This document shows, piece after piece, positions 1 through 13,600 of a stretch of DNA of 64,000 nt. Within the stretch, counting starts at the first letter, position 1. The number at the start of each line of letters is the position of its first letter. The position numbers and the translations under genes are program-made. The DNA is from Leptoclinus maculatus (lineage: Eukaryota; Chordata; Actinopteri; Perciformes; Stichaeidae): contig JAVDOI010000010.1 in the NCBI GenBank assembly GCA_032191485.1, positions 9,816,194 through 9,880,193 of the forward strand. The letters run 5' to 3'. Below the pieces are notes generated by a model that saw nothing but the letters and a program-made list of their open reading frames with translations, was not told the DNA's origin and made no database searches.

Positions 1-381
1 CAAAATCCGTGGCGGGTGGTTTACCTTCATTTTGTCTGCTTTGCCAATCATGAATAATTATAATATGCAAATTCTGTGGCAATTACAAGATGAGTAACAA
101 ATGGGAAAAAGTCATGAATTCATTCATAAACAAATAATCTTAACTCAACAGCCACTAACTAGGTTTCTCCTGAGCTGAGAACTGCGCAAAATTCTTACAT
201 TTGTTAGAGGAAGAATGTCATATTTTCAAAAGTTACACCTACTAACAGTAATTCTATAATCACAACAGACTGTACGTGGAGAATATAGGTTATTAAAACT
301 GCATCTGAGTGTTGATTACTAACAGTAATGTTGCATTTATTTTGAATCAGTCCATAGTGAGATAAACATTTTAGTTCTTAC

Positions 382-2409
382 ATTTTGAATCTCCTCAGGT
401 GACAGTAAGCCCTCCTGAAGAGAAGACGTGCTCTGCTCCATGTCGTCTGTATTTTCTTCTTTGCTTTCACAATCTCCCTCTGCAGCACCTCCCAGTGTGT
501 CCATGACTTTCAACTCATTCGTGACTTTTCTGTCCTCTCGTTCGTCATCATCCATTTCTAGTCTTTCAAACGTCTGTTTCGCCTCGAGTGTCTCTTTGAT
601 TTCTAAATGTATTTTTTCTTGTGCATCTCTATCTTTTTCCTGCCGCTCATTTTCATTTGTGCCTGTAGCATCTCCACTCCCCTTTCTTCTGTAAATATCC
701 ACTCCAATTTGCTTCCCTACATTTTCTCCTCGTCTTTCTCTCACAGCCGACTCTGGCGTTACGTTATCGCCTCCACTTTGAAATTCTTTTGCACTTCCTG
801 TCTCCTCTGATGCATTTGTGCTGTGAGGATCGACAACGTTGTCTTTAAATCCACATTCTCCCTCAATTTTTACATCCTCACCTGTCTCTACTTCATCTGG
901 TTCTTTACTTGTGCTCCTATTTTCTGCAGCGTCATCCTTTATTGCCTCCATCTGCATGTCCTCCAAAGTCATCATCAACATGCTGCTGATTATTCTATCA
1001 AATTCTGCATCTTCCTCATCACTGTCTGTTGCTGTATCCTGACTCTCTTCGCCTCCTCTAATCTTTCCCTCTTCTTGTCCTTCTCCTCCTTCCTGTTTGT
1101 CTGGCCACTTCGTCTCGGGCTGATTTACTTGTTGGACTTTTGTCTCGTCTAAGGATATTAACTCCTCTGTTCTCTTTGCTTGGACCACCGTTTCTAACTC
1201 CATCTCTTGTCCTTTCTCTGTCTCTTTTGCTTTTTTAGCCATATCGTCTTTCAAAAGTTCTTTTTCTTCACATGTGGGCCCCTTTGCCATCCTTTCATCC
1301 TCGTCTGTTACTCTCTCCTTCATGCGATCTTTCTTTTCCTCTACCTTCGTTCTATCTTGTTGGACATCTTCAACTTCTTCATCACAGCTCTCCGTCTTAA
1401 TTTCCTCATTTTCATCCTTTAAATCAAACATATTTACATCCAAGGCTCCAAATGATTCTCTCCTATCCCAATTCTTTATCACTGCTCCCTCCCTCTCAAT
1501 TCCTTCTTCATTTATTTCCTCCTCCACCTCATTCTCTCCAACTTTATCCAGCTCATCTTCAGTGGAAGAAAACTGAGAAGCACTAATTAGACTGGCCAAA
1601 TCGTGCAGCGGAACGGCCTGGACGTCTTTTTCTGCCTGCAGTTTCCACAAATCCTCGTCTATCGCTTCCTCCCCCTCTTCGCCTCTGCCTGCTCGGTCCA
1701 ACTCATCCTCCGTGGATGAAAATTGGGTGACGTTGGCTTGATTAGCTAATCTGCACACTTTCACCGCCAGCTCCAGCTCCTCCTCCTCCTCCTCCTCTCC
1801 TGTCTTCTCTTCATCCATGACGCCAACTCTGTCCAACTCATCCTCTGTGGAGGAGAACTGGTTTGCCCTGACTTCTTTTTCCAGCTGACAGAGTTTAGAA
1901 GTAAGTCCGTCCATCTTTTCCTCCTCCATATCTTCCTCTTTGGCTCCTTCCCATTCTCCTTCACTCTGGCCATCTTTGTCTAAGTCATCGTCAGTCGACA
2001 AGTAAGTGAGTCTGGACTGTGCGATGAGCCTGTATAATCTGTATTTCATCTCTTCGTCTACTTCATCTTCCTCTGTTCTTCCTTCATCCAAGTCGGTCTC
2101 CATCCTCCACCGACTCTCATCTTCACCTCTGTCCTTGCTTCCTTGTCTCTTTTCCTCCTCCTCCTCCTCTCCATCGTTATCAACATCTCTTACTTCAACA
2201 TCTCCTCCTCCTCCGGTTGAGGAGTCAGAAACTCTGCCTGCTAGCTGTTGTAGTTTCAACGTGAGCTCCTCCTCCACCTGATTGGCTTCATGCCCTGTGG
2301 TGTCACTCTCAAGGTGTAAAGGTTCAGGGGTCGTAGCTCCTGAGGTCAAAGTGCTAGGGGTCGCAGCATCAGACGAATGTTGGGAATGGTCGTCTTTCTC
2401 CCTGTAATC
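382..2409 (-). CDS. myrip: Giant acidic exon of myrip with tandem SSTEDELD repeats
   Basis: A single 2028-base (676-codon), phase 0-0 exon of myrip. It starts DYREKDDHSQHSSD after an acceptor at 2410-2412 and ends before a GTAAGA donor. It is extremely rich in Glu, Asp and Lys and has at least four degenerate copies of a module: an acidic run, a short L..L..L amphipathic stretch, then (Q/T)(F/Y)(S/L)S-T-E/D-D-E/D-L-D-(R/K)-x-G. Exact SSTEDELDRVG or near copies are encoded around 1850, 1700 and 1550; a diverged YLSTDDDLDKDG lies near 1990. In the mammalian family the corresponding region carries heptad segments followed by SSEEE in the myosin and actin-binding half. The opposite strand is open for long stretches only because GAG/GAA reads as CTC/TTC. 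Confidence 0.8.
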
Positions 2410-5400
2410 CTGTGAAGGTAAGAACAAATAGATTTAAGAATATTCTTTTTCTGGTGAATGAAGTATGGCTTCCTATAATGTTTATACTATTTGCATTTGA
2501 GCATCTTACATTTTCTATCCACCTTACTGTTATTTATTTCTATGTAATTGAGGAAGCATTTTAACTGTACAATTCTGGTACTTTATTTTCTGCTATGAAT
2601 CAGAGATCTTTCCATCTTATTTCATCTCATCAGTCTGTAGTTTTTATTTCTTACCAGCACCGAAGAAGACAACTCTTTTTTGCTCCTCTTTTTCTTGCGG
2701 GATCTCCGGACTTTCCCCATATCTGGCTTGGCAGCCCCCTTTCTCTCCTCTTCCTCTTCGGCTCCTTCCACATTAAAGTTTACATCGAGGATGCTGGTCC
2801 TGCATGAGGATGAAGAGCGACCGATCTCTGTGGGCACCTTCCTCTTAAAACGAGCCAATAGAGGTTTCTCAGGCTTCCAGTTCCCCTCAGGGTCTGAAAA
2901 CAGATCGTCTCTGCTGCCTGTAAGCGGGGACGGTGTCCTGACACGGCCGCTGTGCTCGGATTTGGTTTCGTTGTCAGAGTCCATGCCTACATAGGCGGAC
3001 ACCACTTCAGACTCTCTCTCCAAGGCACTGAAGACCAGGCTCTTCCTCCTGGTCAGCAGACTGGGACGAGACAGCTGGGCGCTCTGCAGGGCGATCCAGT
3101 TCCCGTCTGGGCTCTTCAGCACCGAGGACACACCTCCGTACACACAAACACATGTTGATAGTTAATTAAATATATTTAATGTGCAAAGGTAGCCAACCAA
3201 AACAATGACGACTGGTGGATTTCAAAAGTTGAAGAGCATTTAAAGACACTCTTCCAGGTTGTCATAGCTGACCCACCTCCGTCCTTCTTTAGCGCCTGTG
3301 AAGAGTCCTGTATCAGACCTGAAGGGTCATTGTCCAACAGTGAGAAGGCAGAGTGAGACCTCTGAGAGAAGATGACAAATAAAAATGATTGATTGTTGCG
3401 TCACGGTCACACTGGATGACGGCAATGAAGTAAAGTCAATAGATCATGTTGACCAGTTTAACCAGCAGAGGTCAGCTCATCTCACCATGAAGATCAGTTT
3501 AGTTTGTTTTTTCAGAAATGTTTAGTTTTTAAATATTTAGTTGTAGTTTTACAGTAGTTTGAGTTTGTTTTTGTTGGGGCCAGATATCATTTCTCACAGT
3601 ATGAAGCTACATATCCATGAAAAATACATGGATGGAAAACTATAATGTCTAATGTTTAATCTTCATGCTACTTTAGTGTCAGATATGAAGCCACAGCGCC
3701 TTCTCCTGGAATGTCAAGTCAGTTAAATTTCTGTGGTTCAATGTCACCGGAGTGAACAGAAATTCATGCTCTCTATTTCTTCGGCAGTGACACATTATAG
3801 CTAAAAACCTAAAACAAATTCACGTTCCTTTTTATTTTATTTCAATTCGTTTTTAACCAGGTGGTTTAGTTTAATGTTATAGGATATAGGACAACTAACA
3901 ATATAATATAATACAATATCATTTTCACTGCTTATTTTTGCTTTAGTTTCAGTTTTAGATTACTATAGCAAACCTGATCTGAACTCATAGGATCTCTTTT
4001 TGTAAAAGGTTTCAAGCCAAAAATAACTTTTCACCACTATTTCTTCCATTCATTGTACAGAAAAACCTAAGTGAGTGTGACTATTTTACCCAGAGATCTG
4101 GTTGGTGTTTAACGGAGCTGGATGCTTGTTCACAGTCAGACTGATGATGATGATGAAGGTCAGGGTTGTGTTCAAGTGGCCAATCCTGGTCATATTCTGC
4201 CCTCATCTCAGTCAAAGTTTTCCTCCTACTAATAATCTAAGAGAGACAGGGACACGGTTAGTGCTGCATATGGCTGTGTACAAACACAGAACACAAAAAG
4301 CTGCTGGTTCTAATGGTTTTGTATTCATCGGGGCAGGAGTTATACATTGAAGGAGCAAAACAGCTGACTCACATTTGAGTATTACACAATGGCCTTTCAC
4401 ACACAGTAAATCAACCTAATCACACACACTATACAACATGTGCTACTTTCCATACTTTTTGCACAATACTTTTTGACAGTTCATCAATGAGCTCTCCTCT
4501 GTGCTCCCGGAGATAGTGAGCCTCCTTCTGCTTCTCCTGGTAAATAAAAAAACAAAACGCATAAATAAGAAAGCTATTCGACACCACACACCCACAAATG
4601 CACGCTATAAGCCGATTACTCCTCTAAACACACACTTTAAATACACATTTACTGCTCTCAGTTCAGAAGCTTCGGGATACTTTAACAGATCAGTGAGAAG
4701 TATTATTTTTTAACATACAGTGGTATAATGAAAGGTGGCTGCAGAGCTTTGGGATATAATTTACAGGTAGTTCTTGCAGATCCCCACCGACACTCCTATA
4801 TTCTGATATACTGCGATATTATACTAAATACTTGAGCACACTATGCAAAATATTTTAGATGCAGCTTATATTTTCTTAAAATGGAGGTACTCTGCTGTTC
4901 TGATTTAAATTGCTTGAATACTAATTTCACTGTATTCTAATGAAATGCACAATGAGGACATCTCTAACTTTTAACTATTCTAATGAGAAATAGTCACTTA
5001 AAACAGATACTCTGACCGAGAAGCACCATGACCTCTAAGAAGATGAGGTGAGCCTGATCTTCAACAAAATCAATGTTTTTTAGAAAGTTTATCATATCAA
5101 TAGTGTCTCTTGTGAAACAGGGAAGTGTTTTCAAGTTGATAAACAAAGGGAACTTTAAATCATCAAATTAATTCTTACCAGCAGAGTTTGTTATAAAAGT
5201 GATGTTGAATAGTGAAGTAAAAGTAACTTATTTTTGTTCAATATGGCCAGTGATCCACATTATTCTGCATTTTTATTGTTGGCCTAACAATGACCCCGAT
5301 ACTGTAGTATTAAACTGTCCTTTGGATTGCAGCATAATCTTGATGGGTTTTTTTTATAATCTGATTTAAACTCTGAAAATAAAAAAAAGCAGAGAATTCA

Positions 5401-7637
5401 GATTAAGGAGGACCGCAGACGATACTTATCAAAGCACATTGGGAATTAATGTCAAATCAAACGGCAGTTTTTGGGACACAAAGTGCAAGACAGTGTGTGT
5501 ATACAAGTAATCCATCAATAAATTACTCTTTATGAGATGTGAACAAAATAAATAACCTGACTGGCAGAGTCAATCTCAGCCTTTGAAATGGCCTCATCTA
5601 TGGCCTCCTCTGCCACCCGCAAGGCCACAGTGATCGTCTCTGCTATGCTGTGCTCTGAACACAAAGAAACAATAATCACTTGTTATGTTGTTACCTGAAT
5701 TAAATTTGAATTAAAATCATAAACATAGGAAGGAGTAATTGCATAATTTTCAGTTTAATTCTGTATTCAAACTGTGTTACTAATCTGCTTTCATTGCCTC
5801 ATTCAAGTTGCAAAGGCACTACAAACAGAGACGTGACCATCAGGTCGCTGCAGCTTTTCTTTCATGTTTGCAGTCATTTAGCCTGCAGTGAACTGGGAGA
5901 ATGAGACGACGTCGGGACAGCAAATCAGAGAGCAGAACAGACTGCACACATGCCAAAAGATTACAACAAGAATCGAGATCAAAATGCATCTCTCCACTGT
6001 TTCATCTGCTGTAAAAAAAAAAAAAAAAAGAAAGATATTCATGGCAGCTGGGAACAAATATGAGTTTTTGGATTCCTGAGAGGATTACAATGAATGACCA
6101 CAAAAAAAACAACCTTGAACTGGATAATGTGGTCAGTTGCAGAGACGTTCTTATGCAGATTGAATTAAGCTCTCGCTATTACAAGGCTGAATTACCAACT
6201 GGCCAAGTAGGGCAAATGCCCCGGGACCCTAAAGATGACAGGTTCACTGAAACAAGTTAATATAAACTGACATGGAAAAGGTCTTACATTGACTCCTTCA
6301 TTTCACCGTTCTTCTACCTTAATCTTGAGGCCCTGTCTCATCGAGGGGACCCGTGCCAAAATCTAGTTTAACAGATAACGTTATTCTTGCAGAGAGTCAC
6401 ACGAGAAGATTAGTAAGACTCAAGACTGCCCATCTAATATGATAATATCGTTAGCTTAGCACCAAAACTGCAAACAGGGGGAAACAGCTAGCCTGTCTCT
6501 GTTCAACTTAACAAAATCCACCTACTAGCGCCTCTAAAGCTCACTAATTAACATGCATCTTGTTCAACCTCAAGGTTGATCCGGGGAACCAGATATTTAC
6601 CGTAAACATAAGCGCCATTGCTCAACTGATGTAACTCTCAGCAAGAAAGCTAATATTTCCCCAAAACGTCAAACTCTTGCTTTAATACCTATAATATATC
6701 CCTCGATATTGTGAAGATGCATTTTCTTAAATAATTAAGCACTTAATCAACTTCTTCCAAAACTAGAATGGGGAACACACATGTAAATACAGCTTGGGAT
6801 CCCTTAGAGTGTTAATGCGGTCCTGGTACTTTAGAGTATAATAAGCTGTACCAATTCAGTACACAAATACTACAACCATGGGGCGCCCTGGTGGCTCACC
6901 TGGATGAGCGGGCACCTGTGGCTGTTTGCTGCATGTCGTTCTTTCTCTCTCTCTCTTCCCCTCTTCTGTCTCTCTTCAGCTGCACTATCCAATACATGTA
7001 AAAAGCCCAAAAAATCATCTTAAAAATGAGGGTACTGCTCCTGCATGTCAACTTCTAATATTAGCGCCACTAGAACTATGATTACTTGCCTTGCAACATT
7101 ATTACTACTATAAGTACTTAAAGGACTCAAGCTCTGCTGCCACTATTACTGCAGTAGTATGTGATACAGTATACATTGTATAATGAACAAAACCTGAGTT
7201 GGCTATTCACATATGATACATTCACTTGGGACATGAGAATAAAAGGCCTTGTCTCAGGATTAACTTTCGGTTTGTAGCATGTATTTTCTTTCTTCTGCTA
7301 TTTGGTGTACAATTTATTAGAAATGTGGCACATAAACATATGTTAACTGAAAGTATGTAGAAGTATATACAGTAGTATAATAACTGAAGTAGTTATTCTA
7401 GTTTTGTGTCACGTTACGAGAAGATACAGGAACACAGAAATAAAAAAGTGAAAAATTGTATTATTCCAAAGATTCATTTACTAAATGTTTCACAAAAAGG
7501 TGCACAGAACAAACAAGGATTAGTGAAATCATAGAAATATATCTGCACCTTGAGTTTGTCTGTAGAAGGTTGAGTCACTCCCACAGAAGCTGCCCTCATT
7601 GCAGATACTGTCCTCATAGGCGCTGCTCTCTGCGTGT

Positions 7638-7668
<31 letters not shown>

Positions 7669-10600
7669 GACAAGTACATGAAAAGACATACTGTAGATTC
7701 ACATGGGATTAAGGAAAGTTTTCCTCTTGTGTTTCATTTTGGTCATTCCCTTCTAAGGTGTGTAATTGATGTAGCACATTGTACTCAAGAGAAATGGCCA
7801 ACTGTTACCTCACTAGACTATGTTGAGTACATGCAATGTTTGTACATTCGAATGGTTAAAAAAAACAAAAAACAACAACAATCAAAACATGTTTGAAATT
7901 AAGCGAGGTGGCCCGATGAGTCTGCAAACATTTCAGGGTGTTTAAGACGATTTGTAAACTGTGAATATAATTGAAAACCTAATAAAGAGGATATCTGCCT
8001 TTTAAAAAATAAAGGTTTGTTATATTAACTACATGATTTGATTTTAGAGAGTTGGTGACGGAGCAGCAGAGAGTTCAGTCACACTGCAGATAGTTTCTCC
8101 TTCCTACTCTGAGCTCTGAGGCGTCCACAATGCAGCCGTATGTGGTTACATGAGTGCATTAGAACGGCCTCACATGTGGTATTACTGATCTGTGGCGCTG
8201 GTTCAGAGGTACAGTCGAGTACACAGGGTCACTTCCAATCAGTTTAAGGGGCAAACAGAGGACCTGGACTAAGTGATGTGAACTGTAAATAATTTTTTTA
8301 AATGCAGTGAGCACTCTACTCTTTCATTACTTAAAACCCTTCAAGCAAGCATGAGTTCACTGAGGTGACGCATCCTGTAAATTAAGACAAAATTATATAT
8401 TTTAGGGGCTGCAGCATGGACATTTTATCTGTGACGCCAGTATACAGTATATGTATGCATGTGTGCAGACGTCTGTGTTGTATCATCTAATGAGTTGGGA
8501 CACATTTGGCCGCAGCACACATAAAAAGACTCATGACCAATGAGCAGCTAAGGTCACAGTAACCCTGAAGGCAGCATGAGACTCATTGGCTCCATACAGG
8601 TGTGTATGTTTGTCACTGTATTCTGTTGATACTTTGAAACATAACACTAATGTGATGCGTATCATACATTTATAATAAGTCAATCTTGATACTGTTTATT
8701 TAAATTCTTACCATAAACTCTCAAGACAACTGAAAATTGGAGATGATATTGTAGCAAAAGCAACTCATATAATTTAAAATATTCTTTCACTAATGAACAC
8801 ATTTTATCAAGAGCATGACATGTGATGTGAAACGACGTAATGTCAGCCATACAACACACTCCAAATGTAAATCTTTGAAACACACAATGTGCTACAACCT
8901 CTGCCTTACTCATACACTTGTTTTACATTACGGACATTAATGGTCCCTGAAGGTTTAAGCCCACTGACTTTGCTGACCCTCTGACTTTTCCGCTGGCGCC
9001 ATCACGAGGTTCACATTTGTGGCTTTGAGTGAAATATTTAGACTGTTAGTTAATTTGGTACAGACATTCATATTCCCCGCAAGATAAAATGTAACTATAA
9101 CAACAACTTAACCTTACTTTTAATCTGCCATCTTAATGTCAAAATTGTGTTTATGACCAAACACCTGCAAAACTAATGGCATTCCCATCAGCCTCAGCTG
9201 TACTTTGTGTTTAGAGTTAATTAGCAAATGTTAGCATGCTTCCACGCTAAACTTAGATGGTGAACATGGTAAACATATCTGCTAAACCGCATGTAAACAT
9301 CACTACTGTGAGCATCGTGTAGACGGTAGTATTTTACTCAAAGCACTACTGTGACTAAGAACAGCCTCACAGAGCTGCTAGCAAGGCTGTAGATCCCCGT
9401 GTTGCTAATGTAAATGTATATTGTCTAAATAAAACATAAAGGAGGAAAATGGTAAGGAACAAGTTGACAGAGTTTGATTAATACCTAACAATATATATTC
9501 ATGGTTCTGCTTTCAATATTTGTCTTGATGTCTGTACCTTTATATACTGCAAGTAAAATAAGCATCAAATAATGTTAACTGTGTCTGTGTGTCTGTGTCT
9601 CCGAGCAGTGTAGCCAGTCAGTGTGTGTCATGGGGGAAATGTTTTACAGCGACACAAATCTGACACATGGTGATGCCTCTATTCAAAGCTATTAGTTTCC
9701 AAATGTCAGCTCTATTCATTCTGTTGCTTTTTATGCAGCTCACATTGTCTGTTATGGAAAGTTACATCAGCAGAGCTTTTGTACGAGTCAAACGATGCAG
9801 ATGAAGATTCGGCAGTTGATTAAACACAATTTCCAGTCATAAACTAATTAAACGGTATGATACAGTTTGTGCGTGTGAGCGGAGAATGAAACAGTAAACC
9901 GGAATGTGACGCTGAATGGCGGCCTGATGCCAGCACACATCAGTCCTCCTCCCACAGGGGTCAGAGCGCTGCATCATCTGCAGCCAGCGACCTCGCCTCC
10001 ACAAAACTCTCACAATTCTCTGAAATCCCTTGTCTGTTCAATCAGATCAGAGTCTCTGAAGTAATGGCCCGGAGATGCACTCCACAGCCTGTATGTAACG
10101 CTCTGTCCCCAACATGCTGGAGCATATGCTGCTGGGTCCTATTCAGAGCACTGTATAGTAGTATGAATACATTGTCAGCATGGCTGGCTACAGCAAACAT
10201 CTAACCCTGTGTGTTTGCGCTACACGCTTCACATTAATTAAGGTGTGCCGGACTGCTTAAAGAAACACACTACTCTGAGATTATAAAATGCCAGTAAAAA
10301 ATGTGATGCAAGATACAAAAGCCTATATTCTTACTGTCACTGGTGAAATATAAATAGGTTAAAATTGAGGGGGGGGAAATAGTAAGCCTTGAGGAAATAT
10401 TTATGTAGTTTAAGTATTATTTCCAAGGTCAAGAATAACTTTCAAGCTCAATTTAAAAATAAGTGACAAATTGAACGATGGTCTTTTTTTAAATTTTATT
10501 TTTTTAAATCAGTCGGCAACCTCCGGTTCTGATGAGTGAAGCCAAAGTGGAAGTGTCTTAAAACGTGCATTCTCTCTACTGGCCGGCAGTGAGCAACTCC

Positions 10601-13600
10601 TCCGGTTGCAAAAAGAAGTTTGGTTGTATGAAAGTCTATGAGAAAATGAGCCTACTTCTCACGTGATTTATCACCTCAGTGAACATGGTAAACATGAGAT
10701 TATGGTCTCAATCGCTAGTTTTAAGTCTTATTCAATACGGCATTGAATCGTCAAAACATTAGTCCACAAACCAATTGGTGACACCCCGATGACGACGTCC
10801 TCTTCTCATATATGTCTATGGTATTTACAGAGTTTAGCTAGCTAACAGTTGTCTATCCTGCAAACACAGTGCAATATTAGCATTCATTTTTGAGTTGTGC
10901 TTCTGGCCACCTGACGAATGTAAATCCAATATTTACTCCCCTTTTAGCTTTGTTTGTTTCTCCACCAAATCTGTCTCTTTAGCTGGTAAACACAGTGGAG
11001 CATTTAGCAGCTAGTCGCTAACTGAGCAGGTAGTGTCCAGTGGGTTTTTAGAGCTTTGTTGCTGTAAACTGCCTGTTGAGGCTAAAAACGGCGAAATAAG
11101 AGCGTTTTAAGTAAACTACAGCAATAAGGTCACAAAACAAAAACAAAAAGACAAACGCAAAAATGCTCCGTAGAGCTGAGGGGAGGTGCAAAGTTTCACA
11201 TTGGACGGTCATTTGATCCAAATTCTTGATTGGTGCAGCTTTACAAGAAATAAGACATTGAGTTTTGACAGGCACCATAGGCCCAAATTATACACACGGT
11301 ATCCCAAAATGTGTCATATAAGATATGTTCAGTCATATCACCAAATTAACAGAAACAACACTAATAAACAGAGGGGTTTACCAGTAAGCTCTGAAAGCGC
11401 GCTGTGCTCCGCCAAGTGCTTCCTGTAAAGAGTCTTCAGCACTTTGGCGCTGCCAAACCTCTTGAAGCGCGTCTTCACATTAGTGTAGAACCACTCCAGT
11501 GACTGTGTCTTCAACAACCTGAGAGAGACACAAACAGACATCAGGTTAAATATATATATAACTATATGTATATGTAACAAGTGTCAAACGCCGCAGACTT
11601 TGTGGTATTGGTGATATTATATGCTGATGATACATTTCTGTGTATTAAAGCGCTGTAGCTTTCCAATTCACTTCCAATGAGAAACTGTGCAGGAATATCA
11701 CCTTAGAGACATTACCAAATTAGTTTATGGATTATAAAAGCAGTGAGAAACAAAGCAGGATATGTGGCATGAAAGCTTTTGCTGGAAGAATGTATTTGTT
11801 CTATGACTTCTGTATGTCTCACACACACACTAACAAATTACACCGCTTTCTCCTAAATATGTACAACAATATGTACAACATCAAATACGTCTATAAAAAC
11901 GCAACATTAAGTTTCTAAATCATTTATGTCAGTTCTAAAAGATCTGGTAAATAGTATACATAGTTCATTGTGACTGCTTTTAAATTTGTTTTAGTATTTT
12001 ATTTTTAAGCTTCGTTGACGCATCCTAACTGGAATCTCTACTCTCTCTGCTAAACTCTACTCTTTCATTGCATTTTAACTGGATATTCTGTAAACTCTTG
12101 TAAGGTTTGACAGTCTGTTTAAGTTGTTTTTATTTATTATCGTAACAAAGTTTTTATTAATGTTATGTTAAAACTTTCACCTGCTTAAATATTGGGGACA
12201 TTAATGTTTCCTCCAAGTCATTTAGTGATCAGGGTATTAATCAGGGTGGCACATGCACACACTGAGTACTACTGTATGACCGATCAGACAAAATCTGCCA
12301 AATATGTTAATCAGGTCGATTAATGTAATTTTGAGATATTTAATGATTAACAAATAATGTCTGCAGACACATCTGCAGGCGGCCTTCTCAGTGTGGCTGC
12401 TGTAGAACAAAGTTAGCCAACACTAAGGAAGGCCACTAACCCAACAGTTTATTTTGATCGATGTAAGTTGGCAAAATTTCATTCTCTCTCAGAAACGAGG
12501 AGACGCCGCTATCTGCTGACAAATGCCGTTTTTGAGTGCACTAAAACCATATTTCTATTCATAAACATTACAATAACACCAATCTTATCCTTTAAGAGAA
12601 AATGTTCGTAAACCAAAAGAAACATACTAGTAAACATCTTCCTACTCATCCAAAAGGTTTTGATATGTTCGTGCACTGAGTAAACCACACGAGAATCCAT
12701 AAAACATCTGGGCTGTATCACCAAACTCTGACATGACATGACACACCACAGCAATACAGAAATACAGCGAACCATTTGAAACCTGAACCGCTGTATGGTG
12801 CATCAAAGTCCTTCTGTAACATGAAGCTAAGAAGCTGCATTCAACACAAAAAAAGACAATTTTAATAAAAGAAAAAGGAGAAGATTGTCGTTGCAAATAC
12901 ATTGTTTGTTGCCTCACATCTTACAACACCAGCGACTAATGAGTCCAAATACAGAGTCCAAATATTTCAGCCAGTGGAAGACTTGATCCTGTTCTGTATC
13001 TTAGTGACTATGTTGTGAGTAATAAACACAAAATCCATGTCTCCAGCGGTGCAGTAAGAGCTTATAACCTTTGACGTCACCGTCAGCCTCTCATCACTTA
13101 ACTCAGCCTCATGGACTTGACACACCACATCTGAATCACTACTACAACCACCACCACTCAACCCTTACCTGCTCTTCTGGCAGGCGGAGCAGAGCCAGGC
13201 TTTGTCCCGCTTGTTGTAGACCCGGCAGGCCTTGCAGACGTTGTAGTGGCAGTCGTGGCACTGGCGCCTGGGGTTGAGCAGGAAGGTGAAGGGCGAGCAG
13301 CAGCGGATGCAACAGCGCTGGTTGAAGCAACTCCGCCGTGACAGCAGGAGGCAGCGACTGCCCTCCTCGTCCAGCTCCTGCTTCAGTTCACTGGGGAGGA
13401 GGAGGGGAGAGAGAGAGGGGAAGGTTAGAGGGAGGACGATAGTGAAACCAGGAATGTGTGTGAGAGAGACAGAGTTTTCCTTAATCAGGGGGGGAGGACA
13501 GAATATTTATGATATTAATTCCTCTCTGTGGGTTTATCGAGTCAAATAGGATGATTATTAAAACGGACATGAAGTACACATAAACACACAGTTGGTCACA

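Larger units (their letters stand above)
7630..11381. other. myrip intron with dispersed repeats
   Basis: Holds a (CA)n microsatellite beside the exon (about 7637-7666), a repeat copy at 8950-9390, another at 10510-10825 and another at 10895-11115. No exon of another gene was recognised. Confidence 0.55.

Noticed and set aside
428..2281. Several serine-rich open frames on the plus strand (428-694, 839-1042, 1274-1576, 2006-2281)
   Set aside because: They are the antisense of the Glu/Asp-rich myrip exon; GAG/GAA codons read as CTC/TTC/TCC and leave few stops.
382..3133. Assignment to melanophilin rather than MyRIP
   Set aside because: The SHD2 helix (SLEWFYTNVKTRFKRFGSAK), LKSPDGNWIAL and ALRVAEEAI blocks fit MyRIP; melanophilin lacks them, though the repeated acidic modules resemble both.
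6880..6950. Possible tRNA gene
   Set aside because: Only the 5' tRNA-like part of a SINE is present; there is no complete cloverleaf or B box.
13142..13330. Leucine/proline-rich frame overlapping the myrip zinc-finger exon
   Set aside because: Alternative frame of a real exon with matching phases and cysteine pattern.
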